DNA from: Polaromonas sp.
Lineage (GTDB): Bacteria; Pseudomonadota; Gammaproteobacteria; Burkholderiales; Burkholderiaceae_C
DNA length: 64,000 nt
Direction of reading: 5' to 3'
Assembly (NCBI GenBank): GCA_021737975.1
Contig: JAIPCZ010000004.1
Location: 39,102 to 103,101 of the forward strand
The notes beneath the pieces are model-generated. The model was not told the DNA's origin and made no database searches. It was given only the letters and a program-made list of their open reading frames with translations. Shown one piece after another: positions 25,778-37,036 of the stretch. Positions within the stretch are counted from its first letter, which is position 1. Every line of letters begins with the position of its first letter. Position numbers and translations under genes: made by a program.

Positions 25778-26756
25778 TCAAGCGGTAATCTTCCTCAAGT
25801 GATTGGGGTCGAAGGGTTTTCCTGATCGCAAGACGCCGTATGCAATTGCCAGAAGCTTGTGCATACACGCCACAACAATGACCTTGCCCGGTTTGTTCTG
25901 CGCTTTAAGCTTGGCCCAGAAGGCTGCAACCACAGGGTTGTAGCGTCCTGCCACCATGGCCGGAAAGTACAGCGCGCGTTTGAGTTCTTGATGCCCCATG
26001 GGATGCGTGCCTCGCCGCTTGTCCAGTGAGGTTCCGGACTGCCGTATCAGTGGCGTCAGTGCCGCATAGGCAATGAGCGCCTTGACGCTCTTGAATCGAT
26101 CCGGCCTCCCCACATAGGCCAACAACTGCGGGATCGTCCTGTCTCCAAGGCCTGGGATGGATTGCAGCAGCGCTGCGCGTTGCTTGAGGTCCGGGTCGTC
26201 ATCGACGGTGCTGGCAATCTGGGCCTTGATCTTGGCGATAGCTTTGTCCAAGTTGTCAATGACCTGCTGCACCGAGTCTGCAACCGAGCTGTGGGCAACT
26301 TCCAGGCGGTTGCACTCGGCTTGGCGCATGGCCTGCAGCGTGTCCAGACGAGCCACCAAGGCTTGCAACGTCCGTACCGCTTTGGAGCGGTGCTTCCCAG
26401 CGCTCAGGTTGTGTGGTCTTGCAAAACAGTGCCAGGCACTTGGCGTCACCGCCATCGGTCTTGTTGCGCAGCCGGTTTGCTTCGGCAAAGCGCTTGACCA
26501 ACAGCGGGTTGACCACGGACACCACCAAAGCCTGGTCGCTCAGAAAGCAAACCAGTGCTTCGTGGTAGCTGCCGGTGGCTTCCATGCACAGGTGCAGCGA
26601 GGTGTGCGCCTCAGGTACATGGGTTTGCAGCCATTGCAGCAACGCTTCAAAGCCTGCAGTGTTGTTGGCAAACACTTTGGACTTGAACTTGTCGTGGGCC
26701 AGCAGCGCCACATCCAGCTTGGCCTTGCTGACGTCGATTCCAATGAAATATTGCAC
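25778..26756 (-). pseudogene. IS110-family DEDD transposase, frameshifted
   Basis: RuvC-like DEDD recombinase of IS110 elements in two overlapping frames. The N-terminal part (MQYFIGIDVSKAKLDVALL through TDGGDAKCLALFCKTTQPERWEAP) reads from a GTG at 26756 behind a strong AAGGAGG. The C-terminal part (SKAVRTLQALVARLDTL, then the transposase 20-type LLQSIPGLGDRTIPQLLAYVG and SGTSLDKRRGTHPMGHQELKRALYFPA) is in another frame to the stop at 25778. The two join cleanly at about 26390 if one C is removed from GCACCGCTCCAAAG, so a single-base insertion (or read error) splits an otherwise complete gene of about 320 residues. The element is probably immobile without a trans-acting copy. Confidence 0.88.
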
Positions 26757-27028
26757 GCTCTGACCTCCTTGTTTGATGACAGGGATGAGTTCGCTGAATT
26801 CGACATGCGCACCCTAATATGCGGGGTCACTGCCATCAGACCAAAAGGTTCGAGGCAGTGCCCAAAGACACCGTTCGAGCTACAGCGTCGAAACCGGGTT
26901 GTGCCCCAGTCTTTTACCCAGGATCAAGGTCCCAAGGAGGAGCACGGGGTCAACAACCCGAACCCCCATCAGCGCTTAGGGGGTGATTGAACAATATTAG
27001 GAGGAGCCCGCAGGGTGGGGGACACGCA
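26757..27028 (-). ncRNA. Candidate bridge-RNA (seekRNA) region of the IS110 element
   Basis: Noncoding stretch 5' of the transposase, the place where IS110-group elements encode the RNA that pairs with donor and target DNA. On the minus strand it can form a strong hairpin (CACTGCC pairing with GGCAGTG). It contains AAAGACACCGTT (26864-26875), which is repeated exactly at the other end of the element (25759-25770), as might be expected of a donor-guide segment. This is inference from position and repeats; no RNA evidence is available. Confidence 0.4.
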
Positions 27029-27053
27029 GCAGAACGCTCTGCCGCCCAGGCTC
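27029..27053 (-). repeat. Right arm of the 25-bp inverted repeat flanking the IS
   Basis: Exact reverse complement of 25727-25751. It abuts the stop codon of the Lrp-type regulator. Without the IS, the arms would form a single 25-bp perfect stem between glmU and the convergent regulator gene. Confidence 0.9.
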
Positions 27054-27542
27054 TTAGGGCAAGGGTACCCGCGCACCAAACTTGCTGCGCTTGATGCTGA
27101 AAAATGTCTTGACGTTGCGCACATTGGTGTCGAAGGTGAACAGCCGCTGGGTCAGCGCCAGGTAGTCGGGCATGTCACGCGCGTGTACCACCAGGCAAAA
27201 ATCCGGCCCGGGGGACACGCGGTAACACTGCTGAACCGCGTCATCCTGCGCGACTTTCAATTCGAACGCCTCCAGCGCCTCCTGGTCCTGCCGGTCCAGC
27301 GTGATCTCCACCACGGCGCACAGGCCGTGACCGATGATGGCGGCCAGCGTGTCGACACTGAGCACCGCAATTTCACGCTCGATCAAGCCAGCCTCGCGCA
27401 AACGCTTGACGCGGCGCAGGCAAGTGGGCGGCGACACACGCACCAGCTCGGCCAGGGCCTGGTTGCTCAGCGACGCGTCGGTTTGCAGGCGTTCCAACAG
27501 TTGCAGGTCGATGGCATCAAGTTCTGGCTGCAATGCGCTCAT
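27054..27542 (-). CDS. Lrp/AsnC-family transcriptional regulator
   Basis: Amino-acid-responsive DNA-binding protein of 162 residues. The N-terminal HTH (LDAIDLQLLERLQTDASLSNQALAELVRVSPPTCLRRVKRLREAGLI) is followed by a RAM/ligand domain (AVVEITLDRQDQEALEAF to the C-terminus). It begins 15 bases after the stop of an EamA-type exporter on the same strand, so the pair probably forms an operon. The likely role is sensing an amino acid and controlling the exporter. It ends exactly at the right arm of the IS-flanking repeat. Confidence 0.95.
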   Translation of the reverse strand: MSALQPELDAIDLQLLERLQTDASLSNQALAELVRVSPPTCLRRVKRLREAGLIEREIAVLSVDTLAAIIGHGLCAVVEITLDRQDQEALEAFELKVAQDDAVQQCYRVSPGPDFCLVVHARDMPDYLALTQRLFTFDTNVRNVKTFFSIKRSKFGARVPLP

Positions 27543-27557
27543 GTCAATCTCCCTTTT

Positions 27558-28448
27558 TCAGCGGCGCTGCCAGCGCCGTGACCACCACGGCCACAGCAGG
27601 TTCAGCGCCAAACCCAGCATCACCAAAGCGGCGGCCAGTAATTTCCAGCCCGGAAGTCCCTCACCGAGCCACAGTGCCGAGCCGCCCATGCCAAACAGCG
27701 GCACCAGCAAGGCCATGGGCGTGATAGTGGCCGCCGAGTAGCGCGACAACAACCAGCCCCAGGCGGCGTAACCAAACAAGGAATTGCCCCAGGCCTGCCA
27801 GGCGACTGCGGCCCAGGTGAAAACATCGGCCTGCCGCAAGCCCGCCGCCAGCACGTCCCAGCCCTCCACCCAGAGCGACAAGGCGGCCAGCGGTGGCACG
27901 GCAAACAGGCTGGACCACACCACATAAGCCACCATGTTGATGCGCCCGGCGGCACGCGACACCAAATTGCCACCAGCCCACGACAACGCGGCCAGCAAAA
28001 TCAGGGCCAGCCCCAACGGCGTGGTGCTGCCGTCGGTGTGGGACACGATCACCCCCAGACCGGCCGCGCCCAGCGCCAGCGCAATCCACTGCACCCGTTG
28101 CAGCGATTCACCCGCCATCAGCATGGCCAGGCCAATGGTGAAGAAGACCTGGGTCTGGATCACCAAGGACGCCAGGCCAGGCGAAATGTGACCATTCATG
28201 GCGACAAACAGCAGACCAAATTGCCCGACACCAATCAGCAAGCCATAGGCGATCAGGTTGCGCCAGGGCACGGCCGGCCGGGGCAGGAAGAACACCATCG
28301 GCAGCACCACCACCGCAAAACGCAAGGTGGCAAACAACAAGGGGGGCATCTGCCCCAGAGCCAGCTTGATGACCACAAAATTGGTTCCCCACACCGCCAC
28401 CACAGCCAGGGCTAAAAGAAAGTGTCGCAACGACAATGATGTTTTCAT
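27558..28448 (-). CDS. EamA-like amino-acid/metabolite exporter (DMT superfamily)
   Basis: Inner-membrane exporter of 296 residues with ten predicted segments in two EamA repeats. Similarity in pattern to E. coli EamA (O-acetylserine/cysteine exporter) is clear: VVAVWGTNFVVIKLALGQMPPLLFATLRFAVV at the N-terminus, then SPGLASLVIQTQVFFTIGLAML and WAGGNLVSRAAG. LLSRYSAATITPMALLVPLFGMGGSALWLGE follows in repeat two. It is encoded upstream of an Lrp-type regulator and divergent from glmS across a very AT-rich gap. The substrate is inferred from family resemblance only. Confidence 0.92.
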   Translation of the reverse strand: MKTSLSLRHFLLALAVVAVWGTNFVVIKLALGQMPPLLFATLRFAVVVLPMVFFLPRPAVPWRNLIAYGLLIGVGQFGLLFVAMNGHISPGLASLVIQTQVFFTIGLAMLMAGESLQRVQWIALALGAAGLGVIVSHTDGSTTPLGLALILLAALSWAGGNLVSRAAGRINMVAYVVWSSLFAVPPLAALSLWVEGWDVLAAGLRQADVFTWAAVAWQAWGNSLFGYAAWGWLLSRYSAATITPMALLVPLFGMGGSALWLGEGLPGWKLLAAALVMLGLALNLLWPWWSRRWQRR

Positions 28449-28585
28449 TAAATAATTGTCATTTTTTTGAAATAAATAACTTCATTCCCAAATTATAGAA
28501 ATATAAGTTCATAAAGTTAATAAAATTAATAACCTATTTCACACTTGGACTTTTAACATGGTGCCCTTCACTTCAGGAGTTCCCC
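28449..28585. promoter_or_regulatory. AT-rich divergent promoter region between the exporter and glmS
   Basis: This 137-base gap is strikingly AT-rich against the GC-rich background, with runs such as TAATAAAATTAATAACC and ATTTTTTTGAAATAAATAA. It must hold promoters for both the exporter-Lrp operon and glmS. AT-rich DNA of this kind suits Lrp or an H-NS-like protein, but no exact box can be assigned. A CAGGAG ribosome site precedes glmS. Confidence 0.6.
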
Positions 28586-30448
28586 ATGTGTGGCATTGTC
28601 GGCGCCGTATCCAATCACAACATCGTTCCCGTGCTGGTGCAAGGGCTGGCCCGGCTCGAATACCGGGGTTATGACTCCTGTGGTGTGGCGGTCTACGCCA
28701 ATGGCCTGCAACGCGCGCGCAGCACAGCACGAGTGTCGGAGTTGATGGAACAAATCGACAGCACCCACCTTCAGGGGAGCACCGGAATAGCCCATACCCG
28801 CTGGGCCACGCATGGCGCACCCGCCATGCACAACGCCCATCCACACTTCAGTCACGGCCCCGGGGCTGACGCGTCCAGCCGCCCCGGGCGGATTGCCCTG
28901 GTGCACAACGGCATCATTGAGAACCACGACGAATTACGCGCCACCCTGCAGGCCAAGGGTTACGTGTTTTTGAGCCAGACCGACACCGAGGTGATTGCCC
29001 ATTTGGTCGACAGCCTTTACGACGGCGACCTGTTTGAAGCCGTCAAAGCCTCTTTGGCATCGCTGCAAGGCGCCTATGCCATTGCCGTGTTCTGCAAGGA
29101 CGAGCCGCACCGCCTGATTGGCGCCCGCGCCGGCTCGCCGCTGATTTTGGGCGTCGGCACCGACGCGCATTACCTGGCCAGCGACGCCATGGCCCTGGCC
29201 GGCGTGACCGACCAGATTGTTTACCTTGAAGAAGGCGACGTGGCCGACATCCAGCTCGGCAAATACTGGCTGATCGACAAGGCATTCAAGGCGCTGACCC
29301 CGGCTCAGCGCCCGGTCAAAACGGTGCACGCACACAGTGGCGCGGCCGAGCTCGGCCCTTACCGCCACTACATGCAAAAGGAAATTTTCGAGCAGCCGCG
29401 CGCCATTGCCGACACGCTCGAAGGTGTGGATGGCATCGTGCCCGAGCTATTTGACGGCGCCAACGCCAGCGCGGCACGGGTTTTCAAGGACATCGACTCG
29501 GTGCTGATTCTGGCCTGTGGCACCAGTTATTACAGTGGTTGCACCGCCAAATACTGGCTGGAAAGCATCGCCAAGATCCCGACCCAGGTCGAAGTGGCCA
29601 GCGAATACCGGTACCGGGACTCGGTGCCCAACCCAAGGACCCTCATCGTCACCATCACCCAGTCGGGCGAAACCGCAGACACGCTGGCCGCGCTGCGCCA
29701 CGCGCAGAGCCAGGGCATGACACACACCCTGACCATCTGCAACGTGGCCACCAGCGCCATGGTGCGCGAGTGCGAACTGGCCTACATCACGCGCGCTGGT
29801 GTGGAAATTGGGGTGGCATCCACAAAGGCCTTCACGGCCCAGCTCGCTGGCCTGTTCTTGCTGACGCTGGCACTGGCGCAATCGCGCGGTTTATTGAGCG
29901 ACGCCGAGGAAGCGCGCCACATCAGGGCCATGCGCCACCTGCCCGCCGCACTTCAGGCCGTGCTGGCGCTGGAACCCCAGGTGATTGCCTGGTCACAGGA
30001 CTTTGCCGCCAAGGACAACGCGCTGTTCCTGGGCCGGGGCCTGCATTACCCGATCGCGCTCGAAGGCGCTCTCAAACTGAAGGAAATCAGCTACATCCAC
30101 GCCGAGGCCTACCCGGCCGGCGAGCTCAAGCACGGCCCGCTTGCCCTGGTGACCAGCGCCATGCCGGTGGTCACCGTGGCGCCCAACGACGCGCTGCTGG
30201 AAAAGCTCAAGAGCAACATGCACGAGGTGCGCGCCCGCGGCGGCGTTCTGTATGTGCTGGCCGATGCCGACTCACACATTGCCAGCGGCGAAGGCCTGCA
30301 TGTGATTCGTATGCCTGAGCACTACGGCGAGCTTTCCCCCCTGCTGCATGTGGTGCCGCTGCAATTGCTGGCCTACCACACGGCCTGCGCGCGCGGAACG
30401 GATGTCGACAAACCGCGCAATCTGGCCAAATCCGTCACGGTGGAATAG
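28586..30448 (+). CDS. glmS: Glutamine--fructose-6-phosphate aminotransferase (isomerizing)
   Basis: Makes glucosamine-6-phosphate from fructose-6-phosphate and glutamine, the first step toward UDP-GlcNAc. The N-terminal Cys2 amidotransferase domain starts [18 protein letters not shown] with the catalytic Cys after Met1. [13 protein letters not shown] and [14 protein letters not shown] follow. Two SIS domains come next ([35 protein letters not shown], later [15 protein letters not shown]), ending in the usual KSVTVE. At 620 residues it is slightly long because of a loop of about 10 residues ([14 protein letters not shown]). No GlmS ribozyme is expected or seen. Confidence 0.98.
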   Translation: MCGIVGAVSNHNIVPVLVQGLARLEYRGYDSCGVAVYANGLQRARSTARVSELMEQIDSTHLQGSTGIAHTRWATHGAPAMHNAHPHFSHGPGADASSRPGRIALVHNGIIENHDELRATLQAKGYVFLSQTDTEVIAHLVDSLYDGDLFEAVKASLASLQGAYAIAVFCKDEPHRLIGARAGSPLILGVGTDAHYLASDAMALAGVTDQIVYLEEGDVADIQLGKYWLIDKAFKALTPAQRPVKTVHAHSGAAELGPYRHYMQKEIFEQPRAIADTLEGVDGIVPELFDGANASAARVFKDIDSVLILACGTSYYSGCTAKYWLESIAKIPTQVEVASEYRYRDSVPNPRTLIVTITQSGETADTLAALRHAQSQGMTHTLTICNVATSAMVRECELAYITRAGVEIGVASTKAFTAQLAGLFLLTLALAQSRGLLSDAEEARHIRAMRHLPAALQAVLALEPQVIAWSQDFAAKDNALFLGRGLHYPIALEGALKLKEISYIHAEAYPAGELKHGPLALVTSAMPVVTVAPNDALLEKLKSNMHEVRARGGVLYVLADADSHIASGEGLHVIRMPEHYGELSPLLHVVPLQLLAYHTACARGTDVDKPRNLAKSVTVE

Positions 30449-30476
30449 CCACAGCAACTCGCTCGGCGCATTCCGG

Positions 30477-30493
30477 TGCACATGGCATGTGCA
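30477..30493. terminator. Perfect short palindrome between convergent glmS and a lipoprotein gene
   Basis: TGCACAT-GGC-ATGTGCA, a 7-bp perfect stem with a 3-base loop, lies in the 48-base gap between two converging genes. There is no T tract in either direction, so it is a weak bidirectional terminator candidate. Confidence 0.4.
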
Positions 30494-30496
30494 GAC

Positions 30497-30970
30497 TCAG
30501 TCCGCCCGGTCCACAACGACCTTTCGCAGCAAAACGTCGATCCGGTCGTAATTGACACAACCGTCCTTGTGCACGGGCGAAACCACCATCTCAAACATGA
30601 CACGGCTGCCTTGACGAACATCGGCGACAGGCGAGGTCAAGTCGCGAAACGACTGCTTGCCGCCACTGAAGAAATTGAAATCGATCACTGTGCGACGACC
30701 CAAAATCTGGCTCGAGTCGTTGTTCAGCGTGCCTGAAACGAAGGCGAAGCAGCTCACGCCATTGACCGTGGACGTTTTCCGCTCAATCTGGTAACTCACG
30801 CTGACACCACCGCCGAGTTCAATATGGTGCTTTTCCAGCACCTTGCCGGGCACCGGACGGGTTGCGGCAGGCTCGGGGGGTCTGGTGGCGCAACCGCCGA
30901 GGGTCAGGACGAGCAAGACGAGGCCGGCATATTGCCTGACACCGGAAGAAGGCGACTGCATCATGGTCAT
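30497..30970 (-). CDS. Putative lipoprotein of unknown function
   Basis: About 155 residues. It has a lipoprotein signal peptide with lipobox LTLGGC, then a short Pro/Ala linker and a beta-rich domain (GGVSVSYQIERKTSTVNGVSCFAFVSGTLNNDSS, then TVIDFNFFSGGKQSFRDLTSP). Two Cys in the mature part (VSCFAF, DGCVNYD) could pair. No known domain is recognised with confidence. Three close start codons (30970, 30964, 30961) make the exact start uncertain. It converges with glmS, and uspA lies 34 bases upstream on the same strand. Confidence 0.75.
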   Translation of the reverse strand: MTMMQSPSSGVRQYAGLVLLVLTLGGCATRPPEPAATRPVPGKVLEKHHIELGGGVSVSYQIERKTSTVNGVSCFAFVSGTLNNDSSQILGRRTVIDFNFFSGGKQSFRDLTSPVADVRQGSRVMFEMVVSPVHKDGCVNYDRIDVLLRKVVVDRAD

Positions 30971-31004
30971 TTCTGTTCAGCCTGCGGTTGAAGTGCCGCC
31001 AGAC

Positions 31005-31433
31005 TCACTTGACCAGCAGCACCGGCACCGTGGACAGGTGCACGACCTTGACGGTCACCGAGCCCATGAACAGGCCCACGACACTGCCAAAACCGTGGGC
31101 GCCCATGACGATGAGGCCGCAGGCTTTGTCCCTGGCAAACTCGACGATGGTCGGCGCCGTCTCCCCCATCATGATATGGGATGAGTAAGCCAGTCCGGCG
31201 GCGTCGAGCTTCTGCCGGGCTTGTCCCAGCGCGGCATCACCCGCTTCGCGGTGAAAATCTTCCACCACCTTTTCATCGATGAAGCGGGTGATGTCGCTTG
31301 AGAGCGGCGCCTGCACATTGACCAGAAAAAGTTGCGGTGGTTTCACCCGGTTGGCGGTCTCGGTGATGACGTAGTCAATGACTTTTTGCGACGGCTCCGA
31401 GCCGTCGATGGCGATGAGCCAGGATGTGTTCAT
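31005..31433 (-). CDS. Universal stress protein (UspA family)
   Basis: Single-domain UspA-type protein of 142 residues. The ATP-binding pattern G-x2-G-x9-G-S is intact in GAHGFGSVVGLFMGSVT near the C-terminus, with the usual first strand WLIAIDGSEPSQKVIDYV and final VPVLLVK. It is therefore likely the ATP-binding subtype. It is followed by a lipoprotein gene and preceded, 11 bases away, by a TerC-like gene, all on the minus strand. The group may respond together to envelope or metal/ion stress; that is inference. Confidence 0.95.
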   Translation of the reverse strand: MNTSWLIAIDGSEPSQKVIDYVITETANRVKPPQLFLVNVQAPLSSDITRFIDEKVVEDFHREAGDAALGQARQKLDAAGLAYSSHIMMGETAPTIVEFARDKACGLIVMGAHGFGSVVGLFMGSVTVKVVHLSTVPVLLVK

Positions 31434-31444
31434 TGCAGTGCTCC

Positions 31445-32215
31445 TCAGGTGTTGGGCTTGTGGACATCAGACGCAAGTTCCACCGCCTTGATGGGCTTGC
31501 CGCGACTGCCCAGCCATTTGCCCACGATCACCACCAGCAGCGCACCTGTGGCGGCGAAAGCCTGGCTGGCGTAGGGAACGCTTGCAGCCACCGATGGCGG
31601 CATGACCGGGTCGGTGAGCAGCATGCCGCCTGCGATCCACCCCAGCAGCGCCGCGCCCAGCGTGATCACCGCGGGAAAGCGGTCCATCAGGGTCAGCACC
31701 AGCTTGCTGCCCCAGACCACGATGGGGATGGACACCAGGATGCCGAAGGTGACCAGCACCATGGAACCGTGCGAGGCACCGGCCACCGCGATGACGTTGT
31801 CCAGGCTCATCACGGCGTCGGCCACCACAATGGTCTTGATGGCGGCCATCAGCGTGGTGCCACCGTCAATGCCGTCGTGCCCGTCATCGTGCTCGGGCAT
31901 CAGCAGCTTGACGCCGATCCACAGCAGGAGCAGCGCGCCGACAATTTTCAGGTAGGGCAGTGCCAGCAGTTGCAGGGCAAAGAAGATCATGACCACACGC
32001 AGGCCGATGGCGCCGACCACGCCCCAGAAAATGCCCTTTCTTCGCTGTTCGGGCGGGAGTCTGCGGCAGGCCAGGGCAATGACCACGGCGTTGTCGCCAC
32101 CAAGCATGATGTCGATGGCGATGATCTGGAGCACGGCGATCCAGAAGAGTGAGGAACTGATATCAGGCATGGAAAAAAAGTGGTTGTCAAAGGCTGATCT
32201 TAACCAATCGTCCAT
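31445..32215 (-). CDS. TerC-family (YjbE-type) membrane protein
   Basis: Integral membrane protein of the TerC superfamily with about seven segments, connected with metal (Mn2+) export or tellurite resistance in relatives. The signature LFWIAVLQIIAIDIMLGGDNAVVIALACRRLPPEQR, with Asp residues in the membrane segment, and later ADAVMSLDNVIAVAGASHGSM are characteristic. The start may be 32215 (MDDWLRSAF) or 32170 (MPDISSSLF); the shorter form matches many relatives, but neither has a strong ribosome site. I could not see a yybP-ykoY Mn2+ riboswitch upstream. A divergent antiporter gene starts about 230 bases away. Confidence 0.9.
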   Translation of the reverse strand: MDDWLRSAFDNHFFSMPDISSSLFWIAVLQIIAIDIMLGGDNAVVIALACRRLPPEQRRKGIFWGVVGAIGLRVVMIFFALQLLALPYLKIVGALLLLWIGVKLLMPEHDDGHDGIDGGTTLMAAIKTIVVADAVMSLDNVIAVAGASHGSMVLVTFGILVSIPIVVWGSKLVLTLMDRFPAVITLGAALLGWIAGGMLLTDPVMPPSVAASVPYASQAFAATGALLVVIVGKWLGSRGKPIKAVELASDVHKPNT

Positions 32216-32445
32216 CAGCGATCCGGCCAGAACTTGTTTTCACCTTGAGCCAGCCCGCCCGGTCAAATGATGCCCCCCGGTGCCGTCCCCAATGCCCCCG
32301 CCATCGCCATCGAAGACGGCGCGTTTTAATCACGTGGCGAGCCCATCAATCCATTTGTCGGCACGGCAGCGTCCGTTGCCTGGCGCACAGACCGGGGCGC
32401 AAGATCAGAGGTACATTGTTCCGTGCCAATTCACAAACCAATACC

Positions 32446-33785
32446 ATGACCAACGCCCTGTGGTTTCTACTGGTGGGCGGCCTGTTGCTGGCCCGGGGCC
32501 TGACCAGCTCCTTGCTCAAGAACCTTCCCGTGACGCCGGCCATTGTCTATCTGGCCGTGGGTTTGCTGGTGGGTCCGACCGTATTCAACTTGTTTCACTT
32601 CAATCCGCTCAAGGAATCTGCGCTGCTGGAGGTGATGACCGAAGTCGTGGTGTTGATCTCGCTGTTTTCTGCGGGTGTCAAGATGCCGGTGCCGGTCAGC
32701 CTGAAGCGCTGGCGGCAACCGATGCTGCTGGCTTCGGTGTCCATGGCGGCGAGCGTCGGGCTGATCGCGGCCTTTGCCCACTACGCCTTGGGTCTGCCAC
32801 TGGGTGCCGGCATCTTGCTGGGGGCCATCTTGTCGCCCACCGACCCGGTGCTCGCCACCGATGTGCAGACCCGCCATCCGGGTGACCGCGACCAGCTGCG
32901 CTTCACCCTGACTTGCGAGGCCGGCATGAACGACGGCAGTGCCTTTCCGTTTGTGATGCTGGGGTTGGGGCTGCTCGGGCTGCACGAGCTGGGCGACGCC
33001 GGCCTTCGCTGGGTGCTGGTCGATGTGCTGTGGGCGACGGCAGCGGGCATTGCCATCGGGGTCCTGGCGGGCGTGGCATTGGCTCACGGCGGCCGCAAAT
33101 TGCGCCAACTGGCGCCGAACCAGACACTCATGAATGACTTTCTCGGGCTGGGCTTGATTGGTGTCGTCTATGGCTTGAGTGTGATGGTCAATGCCTGGGG
33201 TTTCCTGGCCGTCTTTTTTGCCGCCGTCGCCTTGCGGCAGACCGAAGTCAAACACGCCAACACGCATCAGCAAGACCCTGCTCAACAGCCAGACCATGGG
33301 CTTGCAACGGGGCTCCCTGCCGCGCAACCACAAGACGACACGCAGACCATCAGCGCCCAATCGCTGGTCTTCAAGGAACATCTGGAACGGCTGTCGGAAC
33401 TGACGCTGGTGCTGCTGATCGGTGGTTCGCTGTTTCTTGATTCCTGGAGCTGGCGCGCCGTGGCGCTGGCGCTGTTTGTCTTTGCCATCGTGCGCCCCGT
33501 CAGTGTGCTGACGGGCTTGCTGGGCAGCCGCACCCCGTGGACCATTCGCAGCCTGGTGGCCTGGTTTGGCGTACGCGGAATTGGCTCGCTGTACTACCTG
33601 ATGTATGCCATCCAGCATGGCCTGCCTGAAGACCTGGCGCTGGAATTGATGCAATTGACGCTGATTGTGGTGACCCTGTCCATTTTTGTGCACGGCACCA
33701 GCGTCAAGCCCCTGCTCGGCCGCTTCTGGCGTTATCGCCAGTATTTGCCGGAATGGCGCAAGGGCGCAGGCCCGCCACCACCCGG

Positions 33786-33795
<10 letters not shown>
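32446..33795 (+). CDS. CPA1-family Na+(K+)/H+ antiporter
   Basis: Cation/proton antiporter of about 449 residues with about 12 membrane segments. It opens MTNALWFLLVGGLLLARGLTSSLLKNLPVTPAIVYLAVGLLVGP. The ion-binding region GAILSPTDPVLATDVQTRHPGD is typical of NhaP-like CPA1 proteins, and CEAGMNDGSAFPFVMLGLG carries the conserved ND pair. A hydrophilic insert of about 45 residues (KHANTHQQDPAQQPDHGLA) breaks the middle. The ORF-track start at 32245 adds 67 basic, non-membrane residues, so ATG 32446 is used. The stop overlaps the convergent spoT stop by 10 bases. Confidence 0.93.
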
Positions 33796-36056
<2,261 letters not shown>

Positions 36057-36100
36057 GCCATGAATATAGCGCGCCTGATGCAGATTTGAGCAGGACCAAC

Positions 36101-36128
36101 AAAAAAGCACCGCGCGCGGTGCTTTTTA
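36101..36128 (-). terminator. Strong bidirectional intrinsic terminator between rpoZ and spoT
   Basis: AAAAAGCACCGC-GC-GCGGTGCTTTTT forms a GC-rich stem flanked by A and T runs on both sides, a textbook terminator in either direction. It lies 22 bases after the rpoZ stop and 45 bases ahead of the spoT start, so most gmk-rpoZ transcription should stop before spoT. Confidence 0.9.
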
Positions 36129-36149
36129 GACTGGGCCGCAGCGCGCGTT

Positions 36150-36353
36150 TTACAAGGGCACTTTTTTCAGCATCTCGATGCCCACCTTGCCGGCGGCGAT
36201 TTCACGCAGGGCCGTCACACCAGGCTTGTTCTTGCTCTCGACCTTGGCGGTGTGGCCATGGCTCAGCATGCGGGCGCGGTAGGAGGCCGCCAACACCAGC
36301 TGAAAGCGGTTAGGGATCTGCAACAGGCAGTCTTCAACAGTGATACGGGCCAT
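36150..36353 (-). CDS. rpoZ: RNA polymerase omega subunit
   Basis: Small subunit that helps assemble RNA polymerase and forms a ppGpp site. At 67 residues it begins [30 protein letters not shown] and contains the omega motif region [21 protein letters not shown]. The ORF-track start at 36491 lies inside gmk; ATG 36353 is the family start. It lies between gmk and spoT, the conserved order. Confidence 0.97.
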   Translation of the reverse strand: MARITVEDCLLQIPNRFQLVLAASYRARMLSHGHTAKVESKNKPGVTALREIAAGKVGIEMLKKVPL

Positions 36354-36381
36354 GAATTCTCCAAAACCAGGGTGAGGCGCA

Positions 36382-37005
36382 CTAGGCAATATGCAGTGCT
36401 TTAAAGGTGTCTGCTCTGGCGCGGCGCTGCGCCAGATACTTGAGTCGCTGTGCATGCACAATGGATTTGAGGTCAAACACGGCGCGATCAAACAACTCGT
36501 TGATTATAACGAAGTCAAATTGCGACACCTGCGCCATCTCGGTGGCCGCATTTTCGAGCCGCGCGTCGATCACATCGGGTGAATCTTCGCCGCGGCGCTC
36601 CAGACGCGATCGCAGCTCGTCCCAGCTGGGTGGCAATATGAAAATCGTGACGGCATTGGCGAAGATTCTCTTGATTTGCAGCGCCCCCTGGTAGTCAATT
36701 TCAAGAATGACATCGGAGCCCTGCGCCATGCGTTCCTCAATGGCTCTTTTCGAGGTGCCATAGCGGTGCTTGTGCACATGCGCCCACTCGACAAATGCGT
36801 TGCCCTGCACCATGGCATCAAACTCTGATTCGGAGACAAAGAAGTACTCGCGGCCATGCTTTTCCTGGCCGCGCGGTGCGCGTGTGGTATGCGACACAGA
36901 AGGCCGCACCTGGGCATCAATTTCCAGCAGCGCCTTCACCAGGCTGGACTTGCCAGCGCCGCTGGGGGCGGCCACAACAAACAGATTTCCGGGGTAATCA
37001 ATCAC
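36382..37005 (-). CDS. gmk: Guanylate kinase
   Basis: Phosphorylates GMP to GDP. The P-loop is in [21 protein letters not shown], and the GMP-binding region [30 protein letters not shown] is followed by [17 protein letters not shown]. At 207 residues it is of normal length. It is 28 bases upstream of rpoZ and 31 bases after yicC on the same strand, so the purine-nucleotide enzyme and the ppGpp enzyme are neighbours. Confidence 0.98.
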   Translation of the reverse strand: MIDYPGNLFVVAAPSGAGKSSLVKALLEIDAQVRPSVSHTTRAPRGQEKHGREYFFVSESEFDAMVQGNAFVEWAHVHKHRYGTSKRAIEERMAQGSDVILEIDYQGALQIKRIFANAVTIFILPPSWDELRSRLERRGEDSPDVIDARLENAATEMAQVSQFDFVIINELFDRAVFDLKSIVHAQRLKYLAQRRARADTFKALHIA

Positions 37006-37036
37006 GGCGGGACTCTTATAAAGGAGGGCAAAGGCC

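Larger units (their letters stand above)
25752..27028 (-). mobile_element. IS110-family insertion element within a hairpin
   Basis: About 1.28 kb between the two arms of the perfect inverted repeat, holding one frameshifted IS110-type transposase gene (minus strand). It has only about 26 bases downstream of the gene and about 270 noncoding bases upstream. The long noncoding side on the 5' side of the gene fits the IS110 rather than the IS1111 subgroup. The precise ends are not certain: IS110 elements usually lack terminal inverted repeats, so the arms are probably the target rather than the element. Confidence 0.75.

Noticed and set aside
25727-27053. Treating the 25-bp arms as ordinary IS terminal inverted repeats
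   Set aside because: IS110-family elements typically lack such ends and the arms fit an intergenic hairpin; kept as an alternative but not as the main call.
32216-32445. yybP-ykoY Mn2+ riboswitch ahead of the TerC-like gene
   Set aside because: No conserved yybP-ykoY core could be read on the minus strand; the gap looks like an ordinary divergent promoter region.
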